The notes under the pieces: generated by a model
Database searches by the model: none
Told to the model about the DNA's origin: nothing
Seen by the model: the letters and a program-made list of their open reading frames with translations, nothing else
Assembly: GCA_900540885.1 (NCBI GenBank)
Contig: UQHJ01000004.1
Location: forward strand, 1-64,000
Source of the DNA: an uncultured Prevotella sp.
GTDB lineage: Bacteria; Bacteroidota; Bacteroidia; Bacteroidales; Bacteroidaceae
Length of the DNA stretch: 64,000 nt
Direction: 5' to 3'
Translations under genes and position numbers: made by a program
In this document: positions 27,631-36,534 of the stretch, piece by piece
Layout: each line of letters begins with the position of its first letter
Numbering within the stretch: the stretch's first letter is position 1

Positions 27631-30600
27631 TTATTGGCCGAAGGCAATGACTCCTTTCTGACTTTTGCCGTCAACGGCTATTAGAAGCGGAGAAGTTAAG
27701 TGAATGAGGCGAATATGTTCGTTCTCAAAAGAGGCTGGCGCCGCTTCAAGCCACATTTTGTTAAATTCGTAATCCGTGTCAGCGACTGAGAGCGTAAAGT
27801 AAGGTATGCCTAACGAAGTAAGGTTTTGGAAAAAGTGCGAACCCTGACTTGCGTCAATGTGGCGTTGCTTCATTTCAGTTTCGACAATAGCGCCAACGCC
27901 TGCGATGTCAGCCCAACGCACAGGAATGCCCAGTGCGGGGTCAGAGCTTCCCCAACGACCTGCGCCTATAAGCAGATAGTCTTTATGCTTCGTCATGAAT
28001 GACGTATTCGCTTGGGCGATAAGTTGGGCGATTTCTCTACTTTGTGCTGCAGAGTAATGGTCGTTCTTGACATAAATAATGTCCTGTATACTCCTATTAA
28101 TAAGGTTGCCCAATACACGACTCGAACTAATCAACTTCGTGTGATTGCCAAAATCTGACGTATGAAAGGATTCGTTACTTATATTATTGTTAGCTATGGG
28201 ACGAATTTGAAGCAGAAAGAACTCAGCGGTACTGTTGGACGTTAATTGCATGGCAAACTCTATTTCAACGTCGCGCCTCATTTCGTCTTTGCCCAATTTC
28301 ATGAGTCTGTCAATAATGTTGCTGAAGGGCAATAGGGAATGATTGAGCAGTGACTGAAAGCTTACGATGCTGCGGCCGCTCTCGGGGTGAAGACCCGGAA
28401 TTATGCGATTGTTTTGCCAGTCGTAAGTAGAAAAGATGTAAGGAGCATCGGTATCGTTTCGTGGAAAGTCCTTTAGCTGCAAGCGCTTGAGATTGTAACT
28501 ATCGTTGAGTGCAAGGGGGTCGTTTGCCTGTTGTAAGTTGAGTGCAATGAAAGAATCTTGCGTGTCGCTCAAGGCGTTGGCTATGGTTGCAGTCTGAAGT
28601 GGACTCTTGGGACGCTGAGGCGAAAAACGGAGCGACTTGCCACCGTCTACAATTTGTTTGCCAAGGCCCAATGCTATATTGATAACTCCGTCTTCGGCCT
28701 TCTCGTTTTCGAAAGGATAAAAGTTGTATGAACGTGCAACGCCTGATAGGGTGGGGTAGAAGAGCGTGTCGTGCACGCTCCCGACTACCTCTTGAATAAC
28801 GATTGCCATCTTCTCTTGGTCGATAAGGTTTTGGGTGGCGTTGAGGTAGTTCTTACTCTGCTTAAAAAATACAGAAGCGTAAACGCCCTTAATGGCAGCG
28901 CGTACGTTAGCTAACATCTGCGGCTTGGGGGCATTGTGTGCTACCATGTAGGTGGAATAAACGCCTGCGAATGGCTGAAAATGAGAGTCCTCTAATAGGC
29001 TGGAGGAGCGTATCGCTAAAGGTTTTTCAACAGACGAGAGTAACGTTGTCAAATCCTCAATCACTTTTTGCGGGAGGACGGCTCTTTGAAAAGTCGCGAA
29101 GATGTCTGCATCGCTTGCATCGCTCAGCGCTATGGGGTATAGGTGATTGTCGTTCATAAACGTGTCAAATACGTCGGTGCATATAATCACCGTTTTGGGT
29201 ATGTCGACTCTTATGGCTGATTCTTTGTCGTGTTGTAGCAGATACTGCTTAATAAACGAGTTCATAAAAGCCAAACCGCGTCCTTTTCCGCCTAAAGAAC
29301 CTTTGCCGATGCGTGTAAAGTTATTGTAATTGTCGTAGTCCTCTTTGTGGAATACGGCCACAACCCCCGCGTGCTTCATCGTTCGATAGCGGTCAATCAG
29401 TTGGCTGATGTAAACTCTGGCCTCATGCATATTATTATATTGTGTTACGTCGTGTTGACGTAGCACTTCAGCAGGAGGAAAGATAGCGCGTGAATATAAG
29501 AAGCGCGAAATGTTGTTTTGCTCGAGATGTTGATAGAGTAGGTCGTCGGGAATGTCGTTGAGGTGGAGTTGTAGGTCTTTAAGGTTCTTAATCCTCAGCA
29601 GTTCGTGATGCGTCGAAGGGTCGGTAACCACAAAGTCGCCAAAGCCGAAATGACGTATAATAGCATTGTGTAGGTCGGTGGGGTAAGTCTTGGCGTGTTT
29701 CTGTACAAACGACAAACCCAATTCGTTTGCAAAGCATTTGTTCGCATGGTCGGACGATTGCATGATAATCGGCAGGTGAGCATCGTTGCTCAGCAAGGCT
29801 CTTGAGAGTGCAACTCCAGCGGTGACATCTTTCTGCCCATTGCAATTAAAACTAATGTCGGTGATAACGCCCAAGAGGTTGCGGCTGTAGACGTGGCAAA
29901 GCTGTTCGGCCTCTTCGTAGCTACGGGCTAATAATACTTTGGGGCGACCGCGCATACGTAGCATCTTTAAGTGATCGTTGAGCGCTTCTTTAGCAAACTC
30001 ACGGCTTTGCTCTAAGATAGTTCGATAAAGCAGCGGAAGGGCTGAAGAGTAAAATCGCACAGAGTCTTCAACTAACACGATAGCTTGCACCCCCACTTCG
30101 TTAACGTCGTGTGGGGCGTTCATCTTGTCTTCGATGAGCTTAATAATGGCGAGTAGTAGTTCAGCGTTTCCCAACCACGAAAAGACGTAGTCGATGTTGT
30201 GCATATTTGACTCGCTGATGCGTAGCTTCACTTCTTTCGAGAAAGGCGTAAGCATCACAATAGGCACGTTGGGGTGAAGTTTCTTAATCGGGGCTGCGAG
30301 TTTAAAGGACGCGTTGTCTGCAAGGTTGGGCATAATGATGACCAACTCAAAATGGCGGTCGGACATGATTGTCAATGCCTCCTCTTGTGTGGTGACACGC
30401 GTAAAGCGGGGTGGATAGCGCAGGTTGAGCGATGCGTATTCATTAAAAATCTCTTCGTCTACGCGTCCGTCGTCTTCAAGCATAAAGGCATCGTAAGGAG
30501 TGGCAATTAATAGCACATTATAGATGCGTCGGTTCATGAGTGAGGCGAAGGGCGTATCGCGCATGATAGGCAAGGTGTCGTTGTAAAGGTCGTTTTTCAT
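27631..30600 (-). CDS. Two receiver-like domains fused to a PPDK-type ATP-grasp domain
   Basis: 989 residues. Residues about 27-160 form a receiver-like domain lacking the phospho-aspartate (IIMPNL replaces it). Residues about 172-320 form a second one with acidic pair VEDS (177-180), candidate phospho-acceptor D248 in GVITDIS and a conserved lysine region FVQKHAK. From about 430 the pyruvate-phosphate dikinase/PEP synthase ATP-binding domain follows, with GKGSLGGKGRGLAF and AIRSSSLLEDSHFQPFAG (529-546). Its end is near FFLLQIRPI. The phosphohistidine swivel and PEP-binding barrel of true PPDK are absent, so it cannot make PEP alone. It may phosphorylate another partner, with activity gated by receiver phosphorylation; that is inference. 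It is a separate unit between two terminated operons. Confidence 0.8.
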   Translation of the reverse strand: MKNDLYNDTLPIMRDTPFASLMNRRIYNVLLIATPYDAFMLEDDGRVDEEIFNEYASLNLRYPPRFTRVTTQEEALTIMSDRHFELVIIMPNLADNASFKLAAPIKKLHPNVPIVMLTPFSKEVKLRISESNMHNIDYVFSWLGNAELLLAIIKLIEDKMNAPHDVNEVGVQAIVLVEDSVRFYSSALPLLYRTILEQSREFAKEALNDHLKMLRMRGRPKVLLARSYEEAEQLCHVYSRNLLGVITDISFNCNGQKDVTAGVALSRALLSNDAHLPIIMQSSDHANKCFANELGLSFVQKHAKTYPTDLHNAIIRHFGFGDFVVTDPSTHHELLRIKNLKDLQLHLNDIPDDLLYQHLEQNNISRFLYSRAIFPPAEVLRQHDVTQYNNMHEARVYISQLIDRYRTMKHAGVVAVFHKEDYDNYNNFTRIGKGSLGGKGRGLAFMNSFIKQYLLQHDKESAIRVDIPKTVIICTDVFDTFMNDNHLYPIALSDASDADIFATFQRAVLPQKVIEDLTTLLSSVEKPLAIRSSSLLEDSHFQPFAGVYSTYMVAHNAPKPQMLANVRAAIKGVYASVFFKQSKNYLNATQNLIDQEKMAIVIQEVVGSVHDTLFYPTLSGVARSYNFYPFENEKAEDGVINIALGLGKQIVDGGKSLRFSPQRPKSPLQTATIANALSDTQDSFIALNLQQANDPLALNDSYNLKRLQLKDFPRNDTDAPYIFSTYDWQNNRIIPGLHPESGRSIVSFQSLLNHSLLPFSNIIDRLMKLGKDEMRRDVEIEFAMQLTSNSTAEFFLLQIRPIANNNISNESFHTSDFGNHTKLISSSRVLGNLINRSIQDIIYVKNDHYSAAQSREIAQLIAQANTSFMTKHKDYLLIGAGRWGSSDPALGIPVRWADIAGVGAIVETEMKQRHIDASQGSHFFQNLTSLGIPYFTLSVADTDYEFNKMWLEAAPASFENEHIRLIHLTSPLLIAVDGKSQKGVIAFGQ

Positions 30601-30632
30601 AGAGTCAATGGTCGTGTTCTACTGAAAATAAA

Positions 30633-30675
30633 AAAGACGAGCCAATACACGCGTGTGTCGTTATTGCTCGTCTTT
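30633..30675 (-). terminator. Terminator after the lipoprotein gene
   Basis: Arms AAAGACGAGC (30633-30642) and GCTCGTCTTT (30666-30675), extended by AATA/TATT across one bulge, are followed on the minus strand by TTTTTATTTTC. It ends the run of genes from 33810 downward. Confidence 0.85.
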
Positions 30676-30686
30676 AGATAGTGGTA

Positions 30687-31214
30687 TTATTGAACAGTAA
30701 TCTTCTTGGTCGCTACAACGGTAAATCCGAATTCACCACGTGAGCTGTAGGTAACTTTACCTGAGTTGTCAGGCCAAAAGCTGCTGCTTTGATCAGCTCC
30801 GCTTTCTCTCCAAAGCGTGGTGTGCGCGGAGGCATCGTACGTACCCTTGAATGTAAGCGTGTACGTGCCTGGCGTGTTGATAATGAGCGTGTCCGTTGGG
30901 TTTTGCGGCTCTTGATCGTAGATGACCACTGCCTTGTACTTCTGTGAGTTGCCTTCTGTTTCGGGGTTAATAGCCCATTCGTATTTAGCCTTGTAGAGCA
31001 GTTTTCCAATTTTGGCTTGTTGCAGTGTAGCGACAAGTTTCTCGCCCGTGTGTAAGGTCGTACTATTTGTTGAGATTTCCTTTACGGTCAAGTCGTTGAA
31101 GGTGGGTGGCGTCGAATTGTATTTACTGCTGTGCTCGTTGTCGTCAGAGCAACTTGTAATGAACGACGTTATGGTGCACAATAAGAGTACAGAAAGTAGA
31201 AAAGTCTTTTTCAT
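30687..31214 (-). CDS. Small surface-type lipoprotein of unknown function
   Basis: 175 residues from the ATG at 31214. The lipoprotein signal peptide MKKTFLLSVLLLC ends at a lipobox ITSC (Cys22), followed by the acidic SDDNE that in Bacteroidetes favours export to the cell surface. The remainder is beta-rich (for example TLIINTPGTYTLTFKGTYD) and suggests a PKD/immunoglobulin-like domain, without a family I can name. It starts 10 nt after the Sua5 stop and is followed by a terminator. Confidence 0.75.
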   Translation of the reverse strand: MKKTFLLSVLLLCTITSFITSCSDDNEHSSKYNSTPPTFNDLTVKEISTNSTTLHTGEKLVATLQQAKIGKLLYKAKYEWAINPETEGNSQKYKAVVIYDQEPQNPTDTLIINTPGTYTLTFKGTYDASAHTTLWRESGADQSSSFWPDNSGKVTYSSRGEFGFTVVATKKITVQ

Positions 31215-31224
31215 TTTGGTTGGT

Positions 31225-31836
31225 TTACATGAGTATGCCATCGCCTTGACGTATCACTTCAAAGCTATCGTCGTGGCAGTCAATAATCGTTGTTTCGCCT
31301 AAGTAACCCATTCCTCCGTCAATGACGAGGTCAACTTGATTGCCAAAAGTCTCGTCTATTAAGTCAGGGTCAGTGCGGTAGGCATCGTCGTCATAGCCTT
31401 CAGTGGGCAACGAGGCTGTCATAAGGGGAGCATCGAGCTCGCGCAGAATATCGCGCAGAATAGGGCTGTCAGGCATTCTGATACCAATTTCGCCCGTTTT
31501 GCGTGAACGGAATATCTTGGGTAACTTGTTCTTGCCAGGAATGATAAAAGTAAAAGGCCCAGGCAAGTTGCGCTTCATTACCTTATACGTAGGCGTCGAA
31601 ATGCGTGCGTATTCGCTAATCGCACTCATGTCGTAACAAATGACCGACAATGGGTGGCTGGCAGGGTTGATATTTCGAATGTTGCAGATGCGCTCAACAG
31701 CACGCTCCTTTAGTGCGTGACAACCTAATGCGTACGTTGTACCTGTAGGAAAAATGATAACTCCTCCATCACGCAGTGTGGCCACAACTTGTGCAATGCG
31801 CTCTGGTGGATTGTTTTTGTCATATAGCTTTAGCAT
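31225..31836 (-). CDS. Sua5/YciO/YrdC-type threonylcarbamoyl-AMP synthase
   Basis: 203 residues. The YrdC fold is marked by GGVIIFPTGTTYALGC near residue 24, HPLSVICYD near 60, LPGPFTFIIPG near 90, IGIRMPDSPI near 118 and TASLPTEGYDDDA near 139. Enzymes of this family make threonylcarbamoyl-AMP for the t6A modification of ANN-decoding tRNAs. The sequence is nearer the short YciO/YrdC group than full Sua5, so YciO-like function is possible. It is co-directional with Maf and the lipoprotein. Confidence 0.88.
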   Translation of the reverse strand: MLKLYDKNNPPERIAQVVATLRDGGVIIFPTGTTYALGCHALKERAVERICNIRNINPASHPLSVICYDMSAISEYARISTPTYKVMKRNLPGPFTFIIPGKNKLPKIFRSRKTGEIGIRMPDSPILRDILRELDAPLMTASLPTEGYDDDAYRTDPDLIDETFGNQVDLVIDGGMGYLGETTIIDCHDDSFEVIRQGDGILM

Positions 31837-31871
31837 GATGAAGAATGTTAAGGTCGGGGAACTATGCGGAT

Positions 31872-32453
31872 TTAAAAAGTCTTGAGCTTCTGATAAAGGC
31901 GTTGCACTGGCAGACCGACAACGTTGAAGTAACTGCCTTTAATCTCCTCAACGGCTACGATGCCAATCCACTCTTGAATGCCATAAGCACCCGCCTTGTC
32001 AAAGGGTAAGTAGTTGTCAACGTAAAAGTTAATCTCTTCGTCGGTTATCTCGGCAAACTTTACTTGACTCGTTACGCCAAAGTCTTCAGTACGATCAGCC
32101 GTAACGATTGTAACGCCTGTAATAACTTGGTGTGATTTACCTGAAAGCTTGTGTAACATCTCTTTGGCCTGTTCAGCCGTCTTGGGCTTGCCCATAACTT
32201 CGCCTTCAACGTACACAATCGTGTCGGCTGTGATAAGCAGTTCATTCGGTGCCATTGACGAACGATAAGCTTGTGCTTTGTTACGTGAAATGTAACGCAC
32301 GATGTCCTCGCCACGTAAAGAGTCTGGGTAACTCTCATCAATGCCAAATAAGGTGCGTACTTTAAAGTTTACTCCCATACGTTGCAGCAATTCTTTTCTG
32401 CGTGGTGAGTTGCTCGCTAATACGATGTTGTATTTTTTTAAATTGTCAAGCAT
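31872..32453 (-). CDS. Maf family nucleotide pyrophosphatase
   Basis: 193 residues with the Maf opening IVLASNSPRRKELLQRMG (10-27), the central ITADTIVYVEGEVMGKPK and the C-terminal DKAGAYGIQEWIG. Family members hydrolyse non-canonical or modified nucleoside triphosphates (dTTP/UTP or m7GTP), limiting misincorporation and affecting septation. It is in the minus-strand housekeeping run between a KdsC-like phosphatase and Sua5. Confidence 0.93.
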   Translation of the reverse strand: MLDNLKKYNIVLASNSPRRKELLQRMGVNFKVRTLFGIDESYPDSLRGEDIVRYISRNKAQAYRSSMAPNELLITADTIVYVEGEVMGKPKTAEQAKEMLHKLSGKSHQVITGVTIVTADRTEDFGVTSQVKFAEITDEEINFYVDNYLPFDKAGAYGIQEWIGIVAVEEIKGSYFNVVGLPVQRLYQKLKTF

Positions 32454-32513
32454 GGCAGTCTGGTTTATGATGATTAAAGTTTTTCTTTGTTAAATTAGGT
32501 GCAATATGATTGA

Positions 32514-33032
32514 TTACCATCCAAAAGCGCGATTGTCGGCCATCCAAAGTCCTTGAGCGCGCAATACTTGTTCAACGATGTCGCGTACACAACCGCATCC
32601 ACCCTCGAGCGGACTTACGTAGCGTGCGATATCTTTTATCTCGATAGCCGCATCGTTAGGGCAGCAAGGGCAGCCACACTTCTTCATGACTTCGTAGTCA
32701 GGTATGTCGTCGCCCATATAGAGCACTTCGTCGGGGCGTAATCCCTTTTGGGCCAGCCACTGGTCAAAGCATTCTATCTTTACGGCAGCTCCCATAAAGA
32801 TGCTCTTGATGCCTAATGACTCGTAGCGTTGGCGTACGATGGGACTGTTGCCTCCTGTAATGATAGCAATCTCAATGCCGTACTTTATGGCCAATTGCAA
32901 TGCGTAGCCATCTTTCGTGTTTGCCGTTCGACAAGGTTGTCCACCTTCTATTAGCAAAACATTGCTGGTGCTTAACACACCGTCAACGTCAAAGGCTAAG
33001 GCTCGTATCTTTCGTAAGTCGTAGTTAATCAT
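32514..33032 (-). CDS. KdsC-like HAD phosphatase (KDO 8-phosphate phosphatase type)
   Basis: 172 residues. HAD motif I is FDVDGVLS (13-20), the ITGGNSPIVRQR segment fits motif II, the KDGYAL region is typical of the YrbI/KdsC group, and motif IV is YMGDDIPDYEVM. These enzymes release phosphate from KDO-8-phosphate for lipopolysaccharide core synthesis and work as capless tetramers. It overlaps the DUF2520 gene end by 8 nt. Confidence 0.88.
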   Translation of the reverse strand: MINYDLRKIRALAFDVDGVLSTSNVLLIEGGQPCRTANTKDGYALQLAIKYGIEIAIITGGNSPIVRQRYESLGIKSIFMGAAVKIECFDQWLAQKGLRPDEVLYMGDDIPDYEVMKKCGCPCCPNDAAIEIKDIARYVSPLEGGCGCVRDIVEQVLRAQGLWMADNRAFGW

Positions 33033-33810
33033 GCTCGCTTTGGCTATGTTGGTGAATGCTTTGGCTCATTAATCGGTATATCTCCTGAAGTTCAGCCTCG
33101 TCAGCTAATTCGCGAAGTTGCTCGTTCATGACCTTCTCGTCCCACCTCTTGGCAGGACCCGTCTGTGCCTCGGTAGGGGAGAGGTGGTGGAGCTTTTGCG
33201 CTGTCTCGTCAATGATGGGGAGCAAGACAGTGGGGGCGATGCCGTTCTTTTCGAGTAGGTGGTAAGCCAATGTACAACAATGGTTGGTAAAGTTGTTGGC
33301 AAATACGGCTGCTAAGTGCAACTTCTTGCGCTTGGCAGAGTCAAGCGGATATATCGTGTCTGATAGTTCGTTCGCTAAGTCCTCTACCATTTTAAACGAT
33401 TGAGGTGTGTTGCCTTCAACGAAAAGCGGGATCGTTTTAAAGTCAATGTCCTTGTCTTTGCTCAGTGTCATCATGGGATAGAGTACACCGCACTGAACGC
33501 TTTGGGGAAATACAGAGATTGGAACACTCCCTGCTGTGTGAATCCATGTTCCCTTCCTCGCATGAATGTTTTGCGAAAGTTGTTGTATAACAGAAACTAA
33601 GGAATCGTCTTTTAAAGCAAAGAGGTAAATGTCGCTTTTGGGCAGTAAATCAGTATGATTGATAGCACGGGGACAACCGATAGCTTCGGCTAAAGTCTGT
33701 GCGTGTTCTATGTTGCGGCTATAAACGGCATCAATGGTGTGTCCTACCTTTATGAATGCTTTTGATAGCAACGTCGCCACGTTTCCCGAACCTAATATAC
33801 TGATATTCAT
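33025..33810 (-). CDS. Rossmann-like/DUF2520 domain protein
   Basis: 261 residues. The N-terminal NAD(P)-binding fold starts MNISILGSGNVATLLSKAF, as in ProC-type reductases. The C-terminal half (about 130-250) is helical and contains HLAAVFANNFTNHC, the hallmark of the DUF2520 family. Members are proposed oxidoreductases of unknown substrate, often beside KDO or Maf genes as here. It is the first gene of the minus-strand run, with a -7 box upstream. Confidence 0.85.
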   Translation of the reverse strand: MNISILGSGNVATLLSKAFIKVGHTIDAVYSRNIEHAQTLAEAIGCPRAINHTDLLPKSDIYLFALKDDSLVSVIQQLSQNIHARKGTWIHTAGSVPISVFPQSVQCGVLYPMMTLSKDKDIDFKTIPLFVEGNTPQSFKMVEDLANELSDTIYPLDSAKRKKLHLAAVFANNFTNHCCTLAYHLLEKNGIAPTVLLPIIDETAQKLHHLSPTEAQTGPAKRWDEKVMNEQLRELADEAELQEIYRLMSQSIHQHSQSEHD

Positions 33811-33851
33811 GTCAATGCTTGTGTAATTGCTTTTCTTCTATCGTTTTGCTG

Positions 33852-33859
33852 CAAAGTTA
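33852..33859 (-). promoter_or_regulatory. -7 box upstream of the DUF2520-Maf-Sua5 run
   Basis: The minus strand reads TAACTTTG, an exact match 42 nt before the DUF2520 start. A TTG lies upstream at a spacing shorter than usual. Confidence 0.55.
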
Positions 33860-33958
33860 TTATTTTATTTTACAACAAGGGGCGTTCGCTGCATTTTTTT
33901 CGTTCGTGGCTCTTGATATACAGAGGAATATAAGGCATTTTTTTAGGGTGGTGAATAT

Positions 33959-34120
33959 AAACTGCAATTTGTCTGCCTAATTGGGGGGCGGGTTAATTGG
34001 GGGGCGGGTTTTTAACCCGCGGCAGCAGCAGGCTTGAACATCTACTTATAGTCGCTAAGCGACTATAAGCAACCTGCTGCTGCCGCGGGTTACAAACCCG
34101 CCCCCCAATTAGGCAGATAA
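33959..34120. repeat. Palindromic repeat with AAACTGCAATTT end and GC-rich core
   Basis: Left end AAACTGCAATTT (33959-33970), then CTGCCTAATTGGGGGGCGGG, a duplicated short segment and AACCCGCGGCAGCAGCAGG. The right half is the inverted complement, ending AATTAGGCAGATAA. The centre has its own palindrome CTTATAGTCGC/GCGACTATAAG. The right end overlaps the last three codons and stop of the ArgE-like gene. A closely related copy lies at 48499-48680. The gap from 33860 to 33958 shows nothing else. Confidence 0.85.
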
Positions 34121-35176
34121 AATTTTAATGTACATTTCTGTAGCCTCACGTATTTCGCTGAGGGTGATGAACTCTTCGGCAGTGTGAGAGCGGGCAGAGT
34201 CACCTGGGCCCATTTTGAATGAGGGGAAGCGCATGAGGGCTTGATCACTTAGCGTGGGCGAACCGAAGGGAGTTCGACCTTCGGCAATGGCGGCTTGTAC
34301 AATGGGGTGATTGATGTCGATGTGTGAGGAGTGCAAGCGTGTAGAACGAGGCAGGATGTCGCAGTCGGGTAGGTGTTGACGGATAATGCTTAAAAGCTCT
34401 TCGTTGGTGTAACATTCGTTGGCGCGCACATCTACTACAAACTGACACGTGTCGGGCACAACATTGTGCTGTGTGCCAGCATTCACCATGGTAACGGACA
34501 TCTTGACAGGACCTAATAAGTCTGTCTGTTGCTCGAACTGATAGGTGCGGAACCATTCGATGCAAGGTAGAGCCTTATAAATGGCATTCACTCCTTCGTT
34601 ACGTGCAGCGTGGCCCGAACGGCCGTGCGTAGTGCAGTCGAGTACCATAAGTCCCTTCTCGGCTACGGCAGGTTGCATGCCAGTCGGCTCGCCCACGATC
34701 GCTACATCGATGGGAGGCAATAAGGGAAGTACAGACTCTATGCCGTTCTTGCCCGATACTTCCTCTTCGGCTGAGGCCAGAAAGATGAGGTGATAGGGGA
34801 GCGTAGCGTCGTCCTTTAAGGCCAAAAACACTTGCATTAGCGTTACCAATCCGCCGCCACAGTCATTGCTGCCGAGTCCATAAAGGCGGTCGTTCTCAAT
34901 GGTAGGCGTGAAAGGGTCGTGCACCCATGAAGCAGCAGGCTTTACCGTGTCGATGTGTGCATTGAGCAGTAGGGTAGGGTGGTTGCCTTTTGGCACTGGT
35001 TGTTCGCACCACACGTTGTTGTGGTGGCGCTTGGGGTTCGCGCCTTGTGCTGTAAGGTAGTTGAATATAAAGTCGGCTGCGGCCTCCTCATCACGACTAA
35101 TAGAGGGAATACGTATCAACGCTTTCAAAACGTCAATAGCATTGTGCGTTAGCGTTTCAGTCGATATCATAAGCAA
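34109..35176 (-). CDS. M20 family deacetylase, ArgE-like
   Basis: 355 residues. The zinc-binding and catalytic marks of M20 amidohydrolases are NAHIDTVKP near 75, GSNDCGGGLVT near 105, SAEEEVSGKNGIE near 140 and VGEPTGMQPAVAEKG near 165. A dimerisation insert follows, with GRSGHAARNEG. The closest family I know is acetylornithine/succinyl-diaminopimelate deacetylase; Bacteroidetes ArgE-like enzymes act on acyl-ornithine or acyl-citrulline in arginine synthesis, so the exact acyl group is uncertain. The start may be the second Met (35170). Its last two codons and stop (TCT GCC TAA) are supplied by the palindromic repeat. Confidence 0.85.
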   Translation of the reverse strand: MLMISTETLTHNAIDVLKALIRIPSISRDEEAAADFIFNYLTAQGANPKRHHNNVWCEQPVPKGNHPTLLLNAHIDTVKPAASWVHDPFTPTIENDRLYGLGSNDCGGGLVTLMQVFLALKDDATLPYHLIFLASAEEEVSGKNGIESVLPLLPPIDVAIVGEPTGMQPAVAEKGLMVLDCTTHGRSGHAARNEGVNAIYKALPCIEWFRTYQFEQQTDLLGPVKMSVTMVNAGTQHNVVPDTCQFVVDVRANECYTNEELLSIIRQHLPDCDILPRSTRLHSSHIDINHPIVQAAIAEGRTPFGSPTLSDQALMRFPSFKMGPGDSARSHTAEEFITLSEIREATEMYIKILSA

Positions 35177-35276
35177 GAAGATTAACGGAAAAGATTAACG
35201 GAAAAAATAATGAAGAGATGAACGGACGATGAATGAGACGTTAATGCTTAAAGCCAAACGTAATGTGAAGATATTA

Positions 35277-35457
35277 GGGTGGTTCTAAAAATTCTGTTTT
35301 TAGAGTTCTGCTATTCTGAAATGTGATTTGTACGCTCTCGAAAGTGTCTTTTTGAAAGTTTGTTCGGTCACATAGCCCGCTATGCTCCCTCACAAACTTT
35401 CAAAAATACACTTCCGATAGCGCACAAATCCCTATTTCAGAATTATTAGAACCACCC
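35277..35457 (+). mobile_element. 181-bp MITE-like element, copy A
   Basis: Ends GGGTGGTTCTAA and the inverted TTAGAACCACCC bound a 181-bp palindrome-rich sequence without an ORF. It is flanked by ATTA on both sides (35273-35276 and 35458-35461), consistent with a 4-bp target duplication. The reverse complement of the copy at 58654-58834 differs from it at one position by my reading. No transposase is present in the window. Confidence 0.85.
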
Positions 35458-35480
35458 ATTAATGTCTCGTCAGCGTTTTC

Positions 35481-35519
35481 AAAAAAACGCGAACGTTCGC
35501 GTTGGCGAACATTCGCGTT
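35481..35519 (-). terminator. Terminator of the threonine dehydrogenase gene
   Basis: 15-bp arms (35486-35500 and 35505-35519) match at 14 positions with a 4-nt loop, and on the minus strand are followed by TTTTTTT. It lies 23 nt past the tdh stop. Confidence 0.85.
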
Positions 35520-35542
35520 GATGCGTTTAGCGGAGTTGGTGT

Positions 35543-36496
35543 TTATTTCAGTTTCTCTTCCAACTTTTGCAACATATCCACCGTCATGCGGTCGAGGTCG
35601 TATTCAGGTTTCCAATCCCACTCTTGGCGAGCGCAGATGTCGTCGAGGCTGTTAGGCCAAGAGTCAGCGTTGGCTTGCTTCAAGGGATCAACCTTATATT
35701 CCATTTCGAAGTTAGGCTTGTACTTGCGAATGGCAGCGAGTACGCCTTCGGGGTCGAAGCTCATGGCAGCGATGTTGAAGGCGTTGCGGTGGATAAGGCG
35801 AGAAGGGTCAGCCTCCATCAATTCTACGGCAGCGCGAAGAGCATCAGGCATGTACATCATGTCCATGTAAGTGCCCTTAGCAATTGGACAAATGAACTTT
35901 TCACCACGAACGGCAGAGTAGTAAATGTCGCAAGCGTAGTCGGTAGTGCCACCGCCAGGGAGTGTAACGTATGAGATCAAGCCTGGGAAACGTACGGCAC
36001 GTGTGTCGACACCATACTTGCGGTAGTAGTAGTCAGAGAGTAATTCGGTAGTAACCTTTGATACGCCATAGATAGTACGTGGACGTTGAATCGTGTCTTG
36101 AGGTACATTGTCGGGAGGCGTCTCAGGACCAAACGAACCGATAGAGCTGGGGGTGAATACAGAGCATTCGTGTTCACGAGCTACTTCGAGCACGTTCCAA
36201 AGTCCGTCAATACCAATCTTCCATGCCAGCTGCGGACGGCCTTCAGCCACTACGCTCAACAAGGCGGCAAGGTTGTAGATAGCGTCAACCTTATGCTTCA
36301 ATACCACTTCAGCGATTTGTTCACCGTTGGTAACATCGCAAATCTCGGCGGGACCACTCTCAGCCAATGCTCCTTGAGGGGCAGCGCTGGGAATGTAACC
36401 ACAAACTACGTGATCGTTGCCGTAAATGCCGCGCAACTTCATGGTAAGCTCAGAACCAATCTGTCCTGTAGCACCAATCACCAAAATATTCTTCAT
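35543..36496 (-). CDS. L-threonine 3-dehydrogenase, short-chain epimerase type
   Basis: 317 residues from the ATG at 36496. It begins MKNILVIGATGQIGSELT, the NAD-binding Rossmann motif of extended short-chain dehydrogenases. The catalytic Tyr-Lys pair is in RTIYGVSKVTTELL near residue 140, preceded by FTPSSIGSFGPETP. This group oxidises L-threonine to 2-amino-3-ketobutyrate, the substrate of Kbl, which is encoded divergently next door. That neighbour makes the threonine assignment much stronger than for a generic epimerase. Three copies of a 14-bp repeat lie upstream. Confidence 0.88.
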   Translation of the reverse strand: MKNILVIGATGQIGSELTMKLRGIYGNDHVVCGYIPSAAPQGALAESGPAEICDVTNGEQIAEVVLKHKVDAIYNLAALLSVVAEGRPQLAWKIGIDGLWNVLEVAREHECSVFTPSSIGSFGPETPPDNVPQDTIQRPRTIYGVSKVTTELLSDYYYRKYGVDTRAVRFPGLISYVTLPGGGTTDYACDIYYSAVRGEKFICPIAKGTYMDMMYMPDALRAAVELMEADPSRLIHRNAFNIAAMSFDPEGVLAAIRKYKPNFEMEYKVDPLKQANADSWPNSLDDICARQEWDWKPEYDLDRMTVDMLQKLEEKLK

Positions 36497-36534
36497 CGTG
36501 TGTATGAAAAGAGGTTTGTACGTGCTTTCTTTTA

